Source: Microbacterium sp. MM2322
Lineage (GTDB): Bacteria > Actinomycetota > Actinomycetes > Actinomycetales > Microbacteriaceae
Direction of reading: 5' to 3'
Length of the DNA: 64,000 bases
NCBI RefSeq assembly: GCF_964186585.1
Contig: NZ_OZ075067.1
Coordinates: 1,736,001 to 1,800,000 of the forward strand
The translations under genes were made by a program, and so were the position numbers. Under the pieces are notes generated by a model. It made no database searches and had not been told where the DNA came from. It saw only the letters and a list, made by a program, of their open reading frames with translations. Positions 17,838-26,865 of the stretch are shown here, in pieces. How positions within the stretch are numbered: position 1 is the first letter of the stretch; each line of letters begins with the position of its first letter.

Positions 17838-18572
17838 TCAGGCGTCGAGCCCGATGCTCGTCATTCGACGCGAGTGGGCGCCGAGCAACTGGGTGAACAC
17901 CGGTTCGACCTGCTTCTCGTCGTCCCGGTCGAGAGCTCCGGGGCGTTCCATCGTGTTCGGGCGGAGAGCGCCGCGAGCCACCAGCAGAGTGTCCCCGACG
18001 AGTCGCCGGCCCCACAGGCTGAGAAGCGAGCGCATCTCGGCATCCGCTGAGATGGCGTCGGTGATGATCGCCACGAGCGGCGAACGGTCGGCATCCGCTC
18101 GCAGGATGCCGGCAGCGCGACGACCGGTCTCGCCGTAGCTGCCCGACAGCGACAGATAGAAGTCGTCGAGCATGCCGGCCGTCACATGCACGGTCAGCAT
18201 GGTCTCCAACGGACGGATGCCGTGGGTCGCCTGACGGAACGCATCGAGAGGCTCGCGGAACGGCAGCATGAGCTCCAGCGGGTCCTGACCGCGGTCGCGG
18301 ATGAGGGCCACGAGCGCCTGATGCTTGAACAGCGCCGCGCCGGCCGCGCGTGACAGGGACTCCTTGTGGGCGAGCTCCGGGCTCCGTTCGATGACGGAAC
18401 TCAACGTCTCGGCGTATCCGAGCTGGAGGTAGGCAGCCTGCCCGAGGTACGTCGTGACGTCGGGGGCGAGCTGCTGGAAATCGACGCGACGGACATCGCT
18501 CGCCTCATCACGGGACCGCAGCCGGAGTATGCGCCCGGGGGGTCGCCGTCGTTGCCAGAACCACCTCACCAC
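17838..18572 (-). CDS. Ferritin-like fold protein (Rv3210c family)
   Basis: A 244-residue helical protein of the actinobacterial ferritin-like family found between DUF3107 and RhlE (Rv3210c). Long helices run from about residue 30 to 240. Candidate metal-ligand residues occur in ETLSSVIERSPELAH and in FKHQALVALI, but I cannot show a complete di-iron site. The first about 20 residues are very basic. The GTG start is supported by TAGGCT six bases upstream; a second GTG follows immediately. Family resemblance to tRNA-modifying diiron hydroxylases is suggestive only. Confidence 0.75.
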   Translation of the reverse strand: MVRWFWQRRRPPGRILRLRSRDEASDVRRVDFQQLAPDVTTYLGQAAYLQLGYAETLSSVIERSPELAHKESLSRAAGAALFKHQALVALIRDRGQDPLELMLPFREPLDAFRQATHGIRPLETMLTVHVTAGMLDDFYLSLSGSYGETGRRAAGILRADADRSPLVAIITDAISADAEMRSLLSLWGRRLVGDTLLVARGALRPNTMERPGALDRDDEKQVEPVFTQLLGAHSRRMTSIGLDA

Positions 18573-18578
18573 GGGGCC

Positions 18579-18584
18579 AGCCTA
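18579..18584 (-). promoter_or_regulatory. -10 element (TAGGCT), leaderless promoter of the ferritin-like gene
   Basis: On the minus strand TAGGCT is six bases before the GTG start and no Shine-Dalgarno sequence is present. Confidence 0.45.
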
Positions 18585-18716
18585 CGGGGCTTCCGGCACC
18601 CCTCCGGTAGGGTGGATCCGTCCCGGCGTCGGATCGGGACCCCGCGCCTGTGGCTGAGTGAAGGGCGTGGACCCTCATCCCGGCGGCATCTCACCGCCAG
18701 ACAGGCACGGAATTAC

Positions 18717-20237
18717 ATGACCACGTTCGCAGACCTCGGCGTCGACCAGGACATCGTCGACACCCTCGCCGCCAAGGGCATCGTCGACACCTTCCCGATC
18801 CAGGAGCAGACGATTCCGCTGGGCCTTCCGGGCCAGGACATCATCGGCCAGGCGAAGACCGGCACCGGCAAGACTTTCGGCTTCGGCATCCCCGTTGTCC
18901 AGCGACTGGGTCTGAACCCCGAGCCGGGTGTCAAGGCTCTCATCGTCGTCCCCACGCGCGAGCTCGCCGTCCAGGTCTACGAGGACATGGACATGCTGAC
19001 CTCGGGTCGCGCGACGAGCGTCGTCGCCATCTACGGCGGCAAGGCCTACGAGGGCCAGATCGACCAGCTGAAGGCCGGCGCGCAGATCGTCGTCGGCACC
19101 CCCGGCCGCCTCATCGACCTCAACAACCAGCGCCTCCTCGACCTGTCGAACGCGACCGAGGTCGTGCTCGACGAGGCCGACAAGATGCTCGACCTCGGCT
19201 TCCTCCCCGACATCGAGAAGATCTTCCAGAAGGTCGCTCCCGTGCGTCACACGATGCTCTACTCGGCGACCATGCCGGGACCGATCGTCGCCCTGGCCCG
19301 CCGGTTCATGTCGAACCCGATCCACATCCGCGCGAGCGACCCCGATGAGGGCCTCACGCAGGCGAACATCAAGCACCTCGTCTTCCGCGCGCACTCGCTC
19401 GACAAGGACGAGGTGATCGCCCGCATCCTGCAGGCCGAGGGCCGCGGCAAGACCGTCATCTTCACGCGCACCAAGCGCGCGGCGCAGCGTCTCGTCGACG
19501 AACTGAGCGACCGCGGGTTCAGCGCGGGAGCCGTGCACGGCGACATGAGCCAGGAAGCCCGCGAGCGGTCGATGGCGGCCTTCAAGGCCGGCAAGCGCGA
19601 CGTGCTCATCGCGACCGACGTCGCCGCACGCGGCATCGACGTCGACGACGTCACCCACGTCATCAACCACACGATCCCCGACGACGACCAGACCTACCTC
19701 CACCGCGCCGGCCGCACGGGCCGCGCCGGCAAGACCGGTATCGCCGTGACGTTCGTCGACTGGGACGACCTCCACAAGTGGGCACTCATCAACCGCGCAC
19801 TCGAGTTCGGCCAGCCCGAGCCCCTCGAGACGTACTCGTCGAGCCCGCACCTGTTCGAGGAGCTGAACATCCCCGTCGGCACGAAGGGGCGGATCACGGC
19901 GGCCCCCAAGGCTGCGCCCGCCCGCTCGTCGGCCGCGCCCGCCCGCGCGGCAGATGCCGCTGCCGAGGAGTCGACGGATGCCGGTACTCGCCGTCGCCGT
20001 CGCCGCCGCACCGGCGCGGACGACGCCAAGGTCGGCTCGACCTTCACGGAGGACTCGGCAGCGACGGCATCCGCATCCACCGACTCGTCGGCGGGCGCGA
20101 CGGACCGCGCGGTCGACGGCGCGGGCACTCACGACGGAGCCGGCAAGGAGCACCACGACGGCAAGCCCGCTCCGGCACGTCGCCGCCGTCGCCGCCGCGG
20201 CGGTTCGGGTGCCGGAGCTCCCGTCGCCGGAGCCTGA
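18717..20237 (+). CDS. rhlE: DEAD-box RNA helicase (RhlE/CshA-like)
   Basis: A 506-residue ATP-dependent RNA helicase. In order: Q motif with FPIQEQ, motif I AKTGTGKT (46-53), Ia PTRELA, II DEAD, III SAT, and VI HRAGRTGRAG. The C-terminal about 130 residues are Ala/Gly-rich and hold two runs of consecutive Arg (RRRRRRTG and RRRRRRRGGSG) that probably bind RNA. The ATG at 18717 starts exactly at the conserved TTFADLGV. It is divergent from the ferritin-like gene, as in Rv3210c/Rv3211. The symbol is by synteny and family, not by test of function. Confidence 0.92.
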   Translation: MTTFADLGVDQDIVDTLAAKGIVDTFPIQEQTIPLGLPGQDIIGQAKTGTGKTFGFGIPVVQRLGLNPEPGVKALIVVPTRELAVQVYEDMDMLTSGRATSVVAIYGGKAYEGQIDQLKAGAQIVVGTPGRLIDLNNQRLLDLSNATEVVLDEADKMLDLGFLPDIEKIFQKVAPVRHTMLYSATMPGPIVALARRFMSNPIHIRASDPDEGLTQANIKHLVFRAHSLDKDEVIARILQAEGRGKTVIFTRTKRAAQRLVDELSDRGFSAGAVHGDMSQEARERSMAAFKAGKRDVLIATDVAARGIDVDDVTHVINHTIPDDDQTYLHRAGRTGRAGKTGIAVTFVDWDDLHKWALINRALEFGQPEPLETYSSSPHLFEELNIPVGTKGRITAAPKAAPARSSAAPARAADAAAEESTDAGTRRRRRRRTGADDAKVGSTFTEDSAATASASTDSSAGATDRAVDGAGTHDGAGKEHHDGKPAPARRRRRRRGGSGAGAPVAGA

Positions 20238-20251
20238 CCCCGCGCGTCGCG

Positions 20252-21127
20252 CTACGGCGTGACGAGCGAACTTCCCGTCCCGAGGGAGACGATCCTCGCG
20301 ATCGTCTCCTCGGACGTGGTGTTCTCACCCGGGATGTTGGGCTTTCCGCGTCCGTGGTAATCGCTCGACCCGGTAGCGATCAGGTCGCGTTCTGCGACCA
20401 GCCGGCGCAGCTCGCCGAGCGCTGGTTCGACGTTCTCGCGGTGGCCAAGTTCGAAACCGGCAAGGCCCGCGTCGAGCATCGCGCGGACGATGCGAGCGGG
20501 AAGGAGCCCCGCGCGCCCTGCGGGATGCGCGATCACCGGCACCCCGCCCGCTCTCGCGACGGCCGCGACGGCGGTGACCGGGTCGGGTGCATAGAGCGCG
20601 ACGTAGTAGTCGCTTGCCGGTGAGAGGATGCCGCCGAACGCCTCGCCGCGATCTCGCACGTGACCTCGAGCGATGAGAGCATCGGCGATGTGGGGACGAC
20701 CCACCGTCGCCCCCTCCGCGGTCTGCTCCTCGATGTCCTCCCACGTGAGGTCGTAGTCACGGCCGATGCGATCGGCCATCGTGCGTGCGCGCGTCAGACG
20801 GGACGAGCGGATGCGATCGGTGAGCGCCCGGAGGCCCGCGTCGTCCGGGTCGACGAGGTAGGCGAGCACGTGCACGCTCCGCCACTCGTGGCGCGCCGAG
20901 AGTTCCATGCCCGGGAGAAAGGACATCCCGAGCGAGACGGCGGCCTCCGCGGCTTCTGCCCAGCCCGACGTCGTGTCGTGATCGGTGAGAGCGGCGGTCC
21001 GGATGCCGTGGCGATGCGCTGCGGCCATGACGGCGGCGGGCGGCTCAGTGCCGTCGGAGTGGTCCGAGTGCAGGTGCAGGTCACCGGGCCCGAACGGGGC
21101 CGATGGAGCGGAGGACCCTGCGGACAT
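20252..21127 (-). CDS. PHP-domain phosphoesterase
   Basis: A 291-residue PHP protein with all metal-binding signatures: DLHLHSDHSDGT near the N-terminus, LTDHDTT, IAHPAGR, and GSSDYHGRGK near the C-terminus. This resembles the family that hydrolyses 3',5'-nucleoside bisphosphates or degrades 5'-phosphorylated oligonucleotides (RNase AM/YciV-like). The substrate is not fixed by sequence. I chose ATG 21127 over GTG 21133, because a TACGCT hexamer lies seven bases before the ATG but only one base before the GTG. Confidence 0.85.
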   Translation of the reverse strand: MSAGSSAPSAPFGPGDLHLHSDHSDGTEPPAAVMAAAHRHGIRTAALTDHDTTSGWAEAAEAAVSLGMSFLPGMELSARHEWRSVHVLAYLVDPDDAGLRALTDRIRSSRLTRARTMADRIGRDYDLTWEDIEEQTAEGATVGRPHIADALIARGHVRDRGEAFGGILSPASDYYVALYAPDPVTAVAAVARAGGVPVIAHPAGRAGLLPARIVRAMLDAGLAGFELGHRENVEPALGELRRLVAERDLIATGSSDYHGRGKPNIPGENTTSEETIARIVSLGTGSSLVTP

Positions 21128-21134
21128 GGTCACG

Positions 21135-21140
21135 AGCGTA
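21135..21140 (-). promoter_or_regulatory. -10 element (TACGCT), leaderless promoter of the PHP gene
   Basis: On the minus strand TACGCT lies seven bases before ATG 21127. It faces away from the TAGTGT element of the divergent gene 32 bp to the right. Confidence 0.42.
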
Positions 21141-21171
21141 CCGCGCGCAGAAACTCCCCAGCCTCCCCGCC

Positions 21172-21177
21172 TAGTGT
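21172..21177 (+). promoter_or_regulatory. -10 element (TAGTGT), leaderless promoter of the EEP gene
   Basis: TAGTGT lies six bases before the GTG start at 21184, and no ribosome binding site is present. Confidence 0.42.
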
Positions 21178-21183
21178 CGTGAT

Positions 21184-22197
21184 GTGCTGCGACTGACGGG
21201 GATCCTCATCACGATCGCCGCCGCCATCGGTGCCGCGATCCTCACGTGGCCGCAGTTCTTCCGACTCGAGCAGACGTTCCCGATCGCTCAACTCGTCTCC
21301 CTGCGTCCGGTCATGGCCGTCGGCTTCGCCGTGGTCGCCCTCGTCGGGCTGCTCCTCTGCCTCGGACGACGCATTCGCGGCTTCGGCGCCGGCATCGCGA
21401 TGATCGGAATCCTCGCCTGCGCGGCGAACGTCGGCATCCTCGTCTTCCGCGGTCTCGGCACCTCGGGCCTGCCCGAACCGACCGCTGACAGCGTGCGCGT
21501 CATGACGTGGAACACGGCGGGTGCGGCCACCGATGTCGACGCGATCGTGACGACCGCCATCGCGATGGACGTCGACATCGTCGCCCTCCCCGAGACGACC
21601 GACACGACCGGCAAGGCGATCGCCGTCGCCATGCGCGAACGCGGTAACCCCATGTGGGTGCACGAGGAGAACTATCAGGGGTGGGATGCCACGTACACGA
21701 CGCTCCTCATCTCCCCCGATCTCGGCGACTACGCCGTCGTGGAATCCGACTCTGCGGGCACCAAGAACACCTCGGTCGTGCCGAGTGTCGTCGCGATGCC
21801 CGTCAACGGCAGCGGACCGACGGTCGTCGCCGTCCACGCCGTCGCGCCGCGGCAGAACGACATGGACCACTGGCGGAGCGACCTCCGGTGGATCGCCGAT
21901 CAGTGCGCGAGTGCGAACGTCATCATGGCCGGAGACTTCAACGCGACGGTCGACCACATGAGCCGGCTGGGCACCGACGGAGGCACCCTCGGTCGCTGTC
22001 ACGATGCGGCATCCGTCACCGGCAACGGTGGTGTGGGCACGTGGGACACCGCGTGGCCGGCCCTCCTGGGGACTCCTATCGACCATGTCATGACGACGGA
22101 TGCCTGGCGCGCGACCGGGTCGGTCGTCGTGACCTCGCTCGACGGATCCGGCGGCGATCATCGCCCGGTCATCGTCCAGTTGGAGCCGGTGGGCTGA
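21184..22197 (+). CDS. Membrane-anchored endonuclease/exonuclease/phosphatase (EEP) family protein
   Basis: A 337-residue protein with three N-terminal hydrophobic segments (about 5-90) followed by an EEP domain. Visible core motifs are VRMTWNTAGAA (Asn), ALPETT (Glu), MAGDFNAT (GDFN) and a C-terminal GGDHRPVIVQ (DH). The catalytic domain should face outward if the topology has three helices. The family covers nucleases, sphingomyelinases and inositol-phosphate phosphatases; nothing here fixes the substrate. The GTG start follows a TAGTGT hexamer by six bases. Confidence 0.82.
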   Translation: MLRLTGILITIAAAIGAAILTWPQFFRLEQTFPIAQLVSLRPVMAVGFAVVALVGLLLCLGRRIRGFGAGIAMIGILACAANVGILVFRGLGTSGLPEPTADSVRVMTWNTAGAATDVDAIVTTAIAMDVDIVALPETTDTTGKAIAVAMRERGNPMWVHEENYQGWDATYTTLLISPDLGDYAVVESDSAGTKNTSVVPSVVAMPVNGSGPTVVAVHAVAPRQNDMDHWRSDLRWIADQCASANVIMAGDFNATVDHMSRLGTDGGTLGRCHDAASVTGNGGVGTWDTAWPALLGTPIDHVMTTDAWRATGSVVVTSLDGSGGDHRPVIVQLEPVG

Positions 22198-22216
22198 CGT
22201 CTCCGACGGTGGGTGC

Positions 22217-22222
22217 CAGACT
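22217..22222 (+). promoter_or_regulatory. -10 element (CAGACT), leaderless promoter of pepP
   Basis: CAGACT, one mismatch from the common TAGACT, lies six bases before the pepP ATG. Confidence 0.3.
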
Positions 22223-22228
22223 GGGACG

Positions 22229-23647
22229 ATGACCACCGATGAGCGCGACACCCTCGCCCAGGAGATCACCGAGACCCCGACTGCAGCGACCACGAACCGC
22301 AAGCAGCCCTTCCCCGCCGGCTTCCTCGAGTCGATCTCGACCGGATGGGCCGAGCGGCCCGAATCCCTCCCGCCGCAGCGCCCGGAGGCCCCGTACGCGG
22401 CCGCTCGCCGCGCGGCCCTCTCGGCTGCGTTCCCCGGCGCACGTCTGGTCATCCCCGCAGGGTCGTTCAAGCAGCGCTCGAATGACACCGACTACCCGTT
22501 CCGTGCGCACTCCGCGTTCTCCCACCTGACCGGGTGGGGTGCGGACGCCGTCCCCGACTCCGTGCTGGTCTTCGAGCCCATCGACGGCGGACACGAGATC
22601 ACCCTGCACCTCCGTGAGCGCGCCGACCGGACGACGACGGAGTTCTACGCGGATGCCACGATCGGCGAGTTCTGGATCGGCCCCCGGCCGTCGCTCGAGG
22701 GCGTCGCCGCCGACCTCGGCCTCCGAACCGCGCACATCGATACCTTCACGACCACGGACGACGACCTCACGGTCGACGAGGACGATGCCCTCACGCGGTT
22801 CGTGTCGGAGCTTCGCCTCGTGAAGGACCCGTACGAGATCGCCCAGCTGCGCCTCGCGGTCGAGGCCACCGGTCGTGGCTTCGACGACATCGTCGCCGAA
22901 CTCCCCCGCATCATCGACACCCCCCGGGGGGAGCGTGCCATCGAGGGCGTCTTCCACCTCCGGGCGCGCACCGATGGCAACGGCGAAGGCTATGACACGA
23001 TCGCCGCGTCCGGTCCGCACGCCTGCTACCTGCATTGGACGCGCAACGACGGCGCCGTCGTCCCGGGCGACCTCGTCCTGATTGATGCGGGCGTCGAAGT
23101 GGACAGCCTCTACACCGCCGACATCACACGGACCCTCCCCGTCTCGGGCACGTTCTCCCCCGTGCAGCGCCGCATCTACGAGACCGTCCGCGAAGCCGCG
23201 GACGCCGCGTTCGCGGTCGCACGCCCCGGGGTGAAGTTCCGCGCGGTGCACGAAGCCGCGATGGAGGTCATCGCCGCCCGGACTGCCGAGTGGGGTCTTC
23301 TCCCGGTCACGGCCGAAGACGCTCTCGACGCCGACCGCGGTGGTCAGCACCGCCGGTACATGGTGCACGGCACGAGCCACCACCTCGGCATCGACGTGCA
23401 CGACTGCGCTCAGGCCCGACGGGAGATGTACTACGACGGCGAGCTCGAGGCGGGCATGGTGTTCACGATCGAACCCGGCCTCTACTTCCAGATCGACGAC
23501 CTCACCGTCCCCGAGGAGTACCGCGGCATCGGTGTGCGCATCGAGGACGACATCCTCATGACCGAGGACGGCCCCGTGAACCTGTCGGCGCACATCCCGC
23601 GGACGGCGGACGAGATCGAGGCCTGGATCGCGCGCGCCCGCTCCTGA
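22229..23647 (+). CDS. pepP: Xaa-Pro aminopeptidase (aminopeptidase P)
   Basis: A 472-residue M24 metallopeptidase that removes an N-terminal residue preceding proline. An N-terminal AMP_N domain (about 40-180) precedes the pita-bread catalytic domain. The dinuclear metal ligands are visible: Asp in LIDAGVE, Asp in YTADITRT, His in GTSHHLGIDVHD, Glu in TIEPGLYF, and Glu in VRIEDDIL. The likely location is cytoplasmic and the role is peptide turnover. The gamma-glutamyltransferase gene begins four bases after the stop, so the two probably form one unit. Confidence 0.93.
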   Translation: MTTDERDTLAQEITETPTAATTNRKQPFPAGFLESISTGWAERPESLPPQRPEAPYAAARRAALSAAFPGARLVIPAGSFKQRSNDTDYPFRAHSAFSHLTGWGADAVPDSVLVFEPIDGGHEITLHLRERADRTTTEFYADATIGEFWIGPRPSLEGVAADLGLRTAHIDTFTTTDDDLTVDEDDALTRFVSELRLVKDPYEIAQLRLAVEATGRGFDDIVAELPRIIDTPRGERAIEGVFHLRARTDGNGEGYDTIAASGPHACYLHWTRNDGAVVPGDLVLIDAGVEVDSLYTADITRTLPVSGTFSPVQRRIYETVREAADAAFAVARPGVKFRAVHEAAMEVIAARTAEWGLLPVTAEDALDADRGGQHRRYMVHGTSHHLGIDVHDCAQARREMYYDGELEAGMVFTIEPGLYFQIDDLTVPEEYRGIGVRIEDDILMTEDGPVNLSAHIPRTADEIEAWIARARS

Positions 23648-23651
23648 TCGC

Positions 23652-25436
23652 GTGTCGATGACCTCGCCCGGATACACGCCGCCACCGGCCTTCACGACTC
23701 GCCCCCAACTGACGGGGACGTTCGGCATGGCTGCGTCGACCCATGCCACGGCGACAGCCGTCGCGCAGGCGGTCCTCGAACGCGGTGGCAACGCTTTCGA
23801 CGCCGCCTGCGCGGGCGGATTCGTCCTGCACCTCGTCGAACCGCACCTGAACGGTCCCGGCGGCGACCTGGTCGGCCTCTTCCAGCCGACGGATGCCGAG
23901 ACCCCGACGGTCCTCATGGGGCAGGGCGCTGCTCCCGCCGGCGCCACGATCGCGCACTTCCAGCGGGAGGGTCTCGACCTCGTCCCGGGTGCCGGCGGCC
24001 TCGCGGCGGCGGTCCCGGCGGCGGTCGACGCCTGGCTGCTGCTCCTCCGCGATCACGGCACCTGGGCGGTGAGCGACGTGCTGTCCTACGCGATCGAGTA
24101 CGCCGAGCACGGGCATCCGCTTCTCCCGGCCGCGGCTGCCACGATCAGCCGCGTCGCCGAGCTGTTCCGGGACCACTGGCCGTCGTCGGCGGAGCTGTGG
24201 CTCGCGGACGGCGGAGTGCCGCTCGCCGGCGGGTTGCACCGCAATCCCGCGTACGCCGACGTGCTCCGCCGCGTCGCCGCCGCGTCGGACGGCATCGCGG
24301 ACCGCGCAGTCGGAATCGACGCCGCACGCACCGAGTGGCGTCGCCTCCTCGCGGATGCGTGCGACTTCCTCGCACGGCCGCACCGGCATTCCAGCGGGAC
24401 CGACCATGCCGCCGTCATCCGCGCCGATGACCTCCTCGCCGCTCCCGCCGCCTACGAGCACCCGCTGTCGGCGACGTTCCGCGGCCGCACGGTCTTCAAA
24501 GCGGATGCCTGGTCCCAAGGCCCGGCGCTCCTCGAGGCGCTCCGCATCCTCGACCCCCTCCCCGACGACCTGCTGGACCCGTCGACCGCTTCGGGGGCGC
24601 ACACGGTCATCGAGGTCCTCAAGCTCGTCCTCGCCGACCGCGACGCCTACTTCGGTGACGGTGCGGATGCTGCGCCCCTCCTCGCCGACGCCGTCGTCGC
24701 CGCGCGGCGAGGAGCGATCGGAGACCGCGCGTCCTCCGAGTGGCGCCCCATCCGGCTCGAGGAGGCAGAGCCCTGGCATCCCCCGCTCCGGCGGGATGGC
24801 GGCAGCGCCGCGGGGACCGGCGAGCCGACGGTCGCGCGCACGGGCGAGACCCGGGGCGACACGTGTCACATCGACGTCGTCGACCGGTGGGGGAACGTGG
24901 TCTCGGTCACGCCCTCGGGTGGTTGGTTGCAGTCCTCCCCCACGATCCCGTCGCTCGGCTTCTGTCTCGGTACCCGCCTGCAGATGTGCTGGCTCGACGA
25001 AGCATCACCGGCAGCGCTCCGCCCGGGTCGCCGGCCTCGGACGACACTGTCCCCGACGCTCGTCCACGACGGGAACACGCGCATCGCGATGGGCACCCCC
25101 GGCGGCGACCAGCAAGATCAGTGGCAGTTGCCGATGCTCCTCCGGATGCTCGTCGGCGGCTACACGGCACAACAGGCGATCGACGCCCCGACCCTCCACA
25201 CCACCGCGATGGTGGACTCCTTCTGGCCCCGTACGTGGGACCCCACCGGAGTCGTGGCCGAGAACCGGCTCGGCGACGCCGTCCTGCAGGGCCTCGCCGA
25301 GCGCGGCCATCACGTCACGCGCGTCGGGGACTGGTCGCTCGGCCGTCTCTCGGCGGTGGGAGTTGATCGGAGCACCGGCATCCTGTGGGGCGCAGCCAAC
25401 CCCCGCGGCCTGCAGGGCTACGCGGCAGGGCGCTGA
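23652..25436 (+). CDS. Gamma-glutamyltransferase family protein
   Basis: A 594-residue Ntn-hydrolase of the GGT family. The nucleophilic Thr expected after self-cleavage is in GDTCHIDVVDRWGNVVS, and TPSGGW with GTPGGDQQDQ further on form the substrate and oxyanion pocket. There is no signal peptide, so it is probably cytoplasmic. Homologues act as glutathione or poly-gamma-glutamate hydrolases or cephalosporin acylases; the substrate is not decided here. Start is GTG 23652 or ATG 23658. The 3' end overlaps the convergent hydrolase gene by 19 bp. Confidence 0.85.
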   Translation: MSMTSPGYTPPPAFTTRPQLTGTFGMAASTHATATAVAQAVLERGGNAFDAACAGGFVLHLVEPHLNGPGGDLVGLFQPTDAETPTVLMGQGAAPAGATIAHFQREGLDLVPGAGGLAAAVPAAVDAWLLLLRDHGTWAVSDVLSYAIEYAEHGHPLLPAAAATISRVAELFRDHWPSSAELWLADGGVPLAGGLHRNPAYADVLRRVAAASDGIADRAVGIDAARTEWRRLLADACDFLARPHRHSSGTDHAAVIRADDLLAAPAAYEHPLSATFRGRTVFKADAWSQGPALLEALRILDPLPDDLLDPSTASGAHTVIEVLKLVLADRDAYFGDGADAAPLLADAVVAARRGAIGDRASSEWRPIRLEEAEPWHPPLRRDGGSAAGTGEPTVARTGETRGDTCHIDVVDRWGNVVSVTPSGGWLQSSPTIPSLGFCLGTRLQMCWLDEASPAALRPGRRPRTTLSPTLVHDGNTRIAMGTPGGDQQDQWQLPMLLRMLVGGYTAQQAIDAPTLHTTAMVDSFWPRTWDPTGVVAENRLGDAVLQGLAERGHHVTRVGDWSLGRLSAVGVDRSTGILWGAANPRGLQGYAAGR

Positions 25437-26089
25437 AGCCGCTCGACCAGCCAGGGCACCGCGGCGCGCGCCGTCGCCTCGCCCACCTGATCGGCGGGGA
25501 GCTTCCGGCCTGCCACGTCGAACGAGTGCCCGCCGCCGTCGAACCACACGACCTCGGCGGTTCGGCACGAGGCCACGGCAGCCGCGAGGTCGTCGAGGGG
25601 CTGCAGGAAGGGATCCTTCGTGCCGGCGAGGAACAGTTGCGGCGCCGTCACCGCGGGGAGGTGCGCCGTGCGCGCGTTCTCGGGGCGTCCGGGCGGGTGC
25701 AGCGGGTACCCGAGGTACACGAGCGCGTCGGGCGCGATGCGTTCCTCCGCCGCCGCCATCGACGCCATCCGTCCCCCGTAGGACTTACCGGCCGCCGAGA
25801 ACGGGATGCCGGGGGCCACCGCGCGGCAGAAGGCTTCCACCGCGGCCCAGGTCTCGATGGCGTGGGCGGCGGGGCCCGGAATCCGTCGACCGGCGTGCCG
25901 ATACGGGAAGTCGAAACGAACCGTCGTGAACCCCGCGGCCGCCCACGCCTGCGCGACGCCGACGAGGAACGGGTGCTCGTGTCCCGCACCGGCACCGTGA
26001 GCGAGTCCGATCACGGCGATCGGATCGGGCGCCTCATCGATCCAGGCGTCGAGTTCCACCCCGCCCGAAGGCAGGGCGACCGGAATCAT
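25418..26089 (-). CDS. Alpha/beta hydrolase (dienelactone hydrolase/KANL3-like)
   Basis: A 223-residue alpha/beta hydrolase. The N-terminal oxyanion turn is GLAHGAGAG. The triad is visible as Ser in GKSYGG, Asp in AGTKDPFLQP and His in GGGHSFDV. This short form with HGAGA and GKSxGG is typical of the Tex30/KANL3-like hydrolase family, whose bacterial substrates are unknown. The ATG overlaps the stop of the stress-protein gene (ATGA), so it is translationally coupled to it. Confidence 0.88.
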   Translation of the reverse strand: MIPVALPSGGVELDAWIDEAPDPIAVIGLAHGAGAGHEHPFLVGVAQAWAAAGFTTVRFDFPYRHAGRRIPGPAAHAIETWAAVEAFCRAVAPGIPFSAAGKSYGGRMASMAAAEERIAPDALVYLGYPLHPPGRPENARTAHLPAVTAPQLFLAGTKDPFLQPLDDLAAAVASCRTAEVVWFDGGGHSFDVAGRKLPADQVGEATARAAVPWLVERLQRPAA

Positions 26090-26805
26090 CGCGGCGCGTC
26101 GGGAACGGGCGGCGCGGCGGGGGCGTCACCCTCTTGCGGCGGCGTCGCGGGCGGTGCCGGAGCGGGGTCGACTCGCTCGCCGTACTGGGGCGGAGCGGCG
26201 GGGTCCACGCGCTCGCCCGCGGCGGGAGCCGGCGCGGGATCGACCCGCTCGCCCGACTGCGGGATGGGCGTGCCCGGATCGACGCGTTCGCCGTAGCGCG
26301 GCGGGGCCGAGAGATCGGCGGGCGGTGCAGGAGGGGCTGCCGGCGCGCCGGAAGCACCGAGCAGTTGCGTGGCACGGCCGATGCTGCGCGGCAGGACGGT
26401 GACGTCATAGTGGTCCGCGATCACCTGCGTCACCGAGGTGAAGTCGCGGCGACGACGGAGGATCGAGTAGCTGATGATGCTGAGGAGCATGCCGAGCGCG
26501 ATACCGACGAGCATCACTCCGACGAACAGCTGCAGGACGGCGCCAGGGCTTCCGAGAACGAAGATGGCCGCGAACAGGAGGCCGAGCAGGACGCCGTTGA
26601 TCGCTCCTGACCGGGCGGCCGTCGCGTAGCCGAGCCGTCCGGTGACGCGCTCGACGGATCGCAGGCCGCGCCCGACGATCGCGATGTCCTGCGCGGGGAC
26701 GTCGGACGTGATCAGCGTCGACACCGCCTTCTGCGCTGCTTCGTACGACGTGTACTCCGCGACCGTTGCGCCGTGTTCCTTGGGGGCTCCGCCCATCATG
26801 CTCAT
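26086..26805 (-). CDS. General stress protein (YflT-like) with Pro-rich repeat tail
   Basis: A 239-residue protein. Residues about 15-80 form the YflT/GSP-17M-type domain (TVAEYTSYEAAQKAVSTLI, VPAQDIAIVGRGL). Two adjacent membrane helices with Gly/Ala spacing follow (about 85-140). The C-terminal about 80 residues are Pro/Ala-rich and contain four GERVDP units spaced 12-14 residues apart. The start is ATG 26805; two more ATGs follow within nine bases. GAGACT six bases upstream suggests leaderless transcription. The function is unknown; YflT homologues are induced by general stress. Confidence 0.8.
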   Translation of the reverse strand: MSMMGGAPKEHGATVAEYTSYEAAQKAVSTLITSDVPAQDIAIVGRGLRSVERVTGRLGYATAARSGAINGVLLGLLFAAIFVLGSPGAVLQLFVGVMLVGIALGMLLSIISYSILRRRRDFTSVTQVIADHYDVTVLPRSIGRATQLLGASGAPAAPPAPPADLSAPPRYGERVDPGTPIPQSGERVDPAPAPAAGERVDPAAPPQYGERVDPAPAPPATPPQEGDAPAAPPVPDAPR

Positions 26806-26811
26806 GGCCTC

Positions 26812-26817
26812 AGTCTC
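26812..26817 (-). promoter_or_regulatory. -10 element (GAGACT), leaderless promoter of the stress-protein gene
   Basis: On the minus strand GAGACT lies six bases before ATG 26805. It is one mismatch from TAGACT, so weaker than its neighbours. Confidence 0.28.
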
Positions 26818-26865
26818 GCACGCGGGCCTTTGGGTCTGCGCAGGAAGCACGACGGATACGCCGAC

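Noticed and set aside
18675..20156. A 493-codon open frame antisense to the RhlE gene
   Set aside because: Composition is V/D/E/R-biased with no recognisable motif; the plus-strand helicase explains the region completely.
26086..26400. Short repeated DNA that could suggest a CRISPR or tandem-repeat array
   Set aside because: The repeats are in frame and encode GERVDP units of a protein tail; spacing and spacers do not fit CRISPR.
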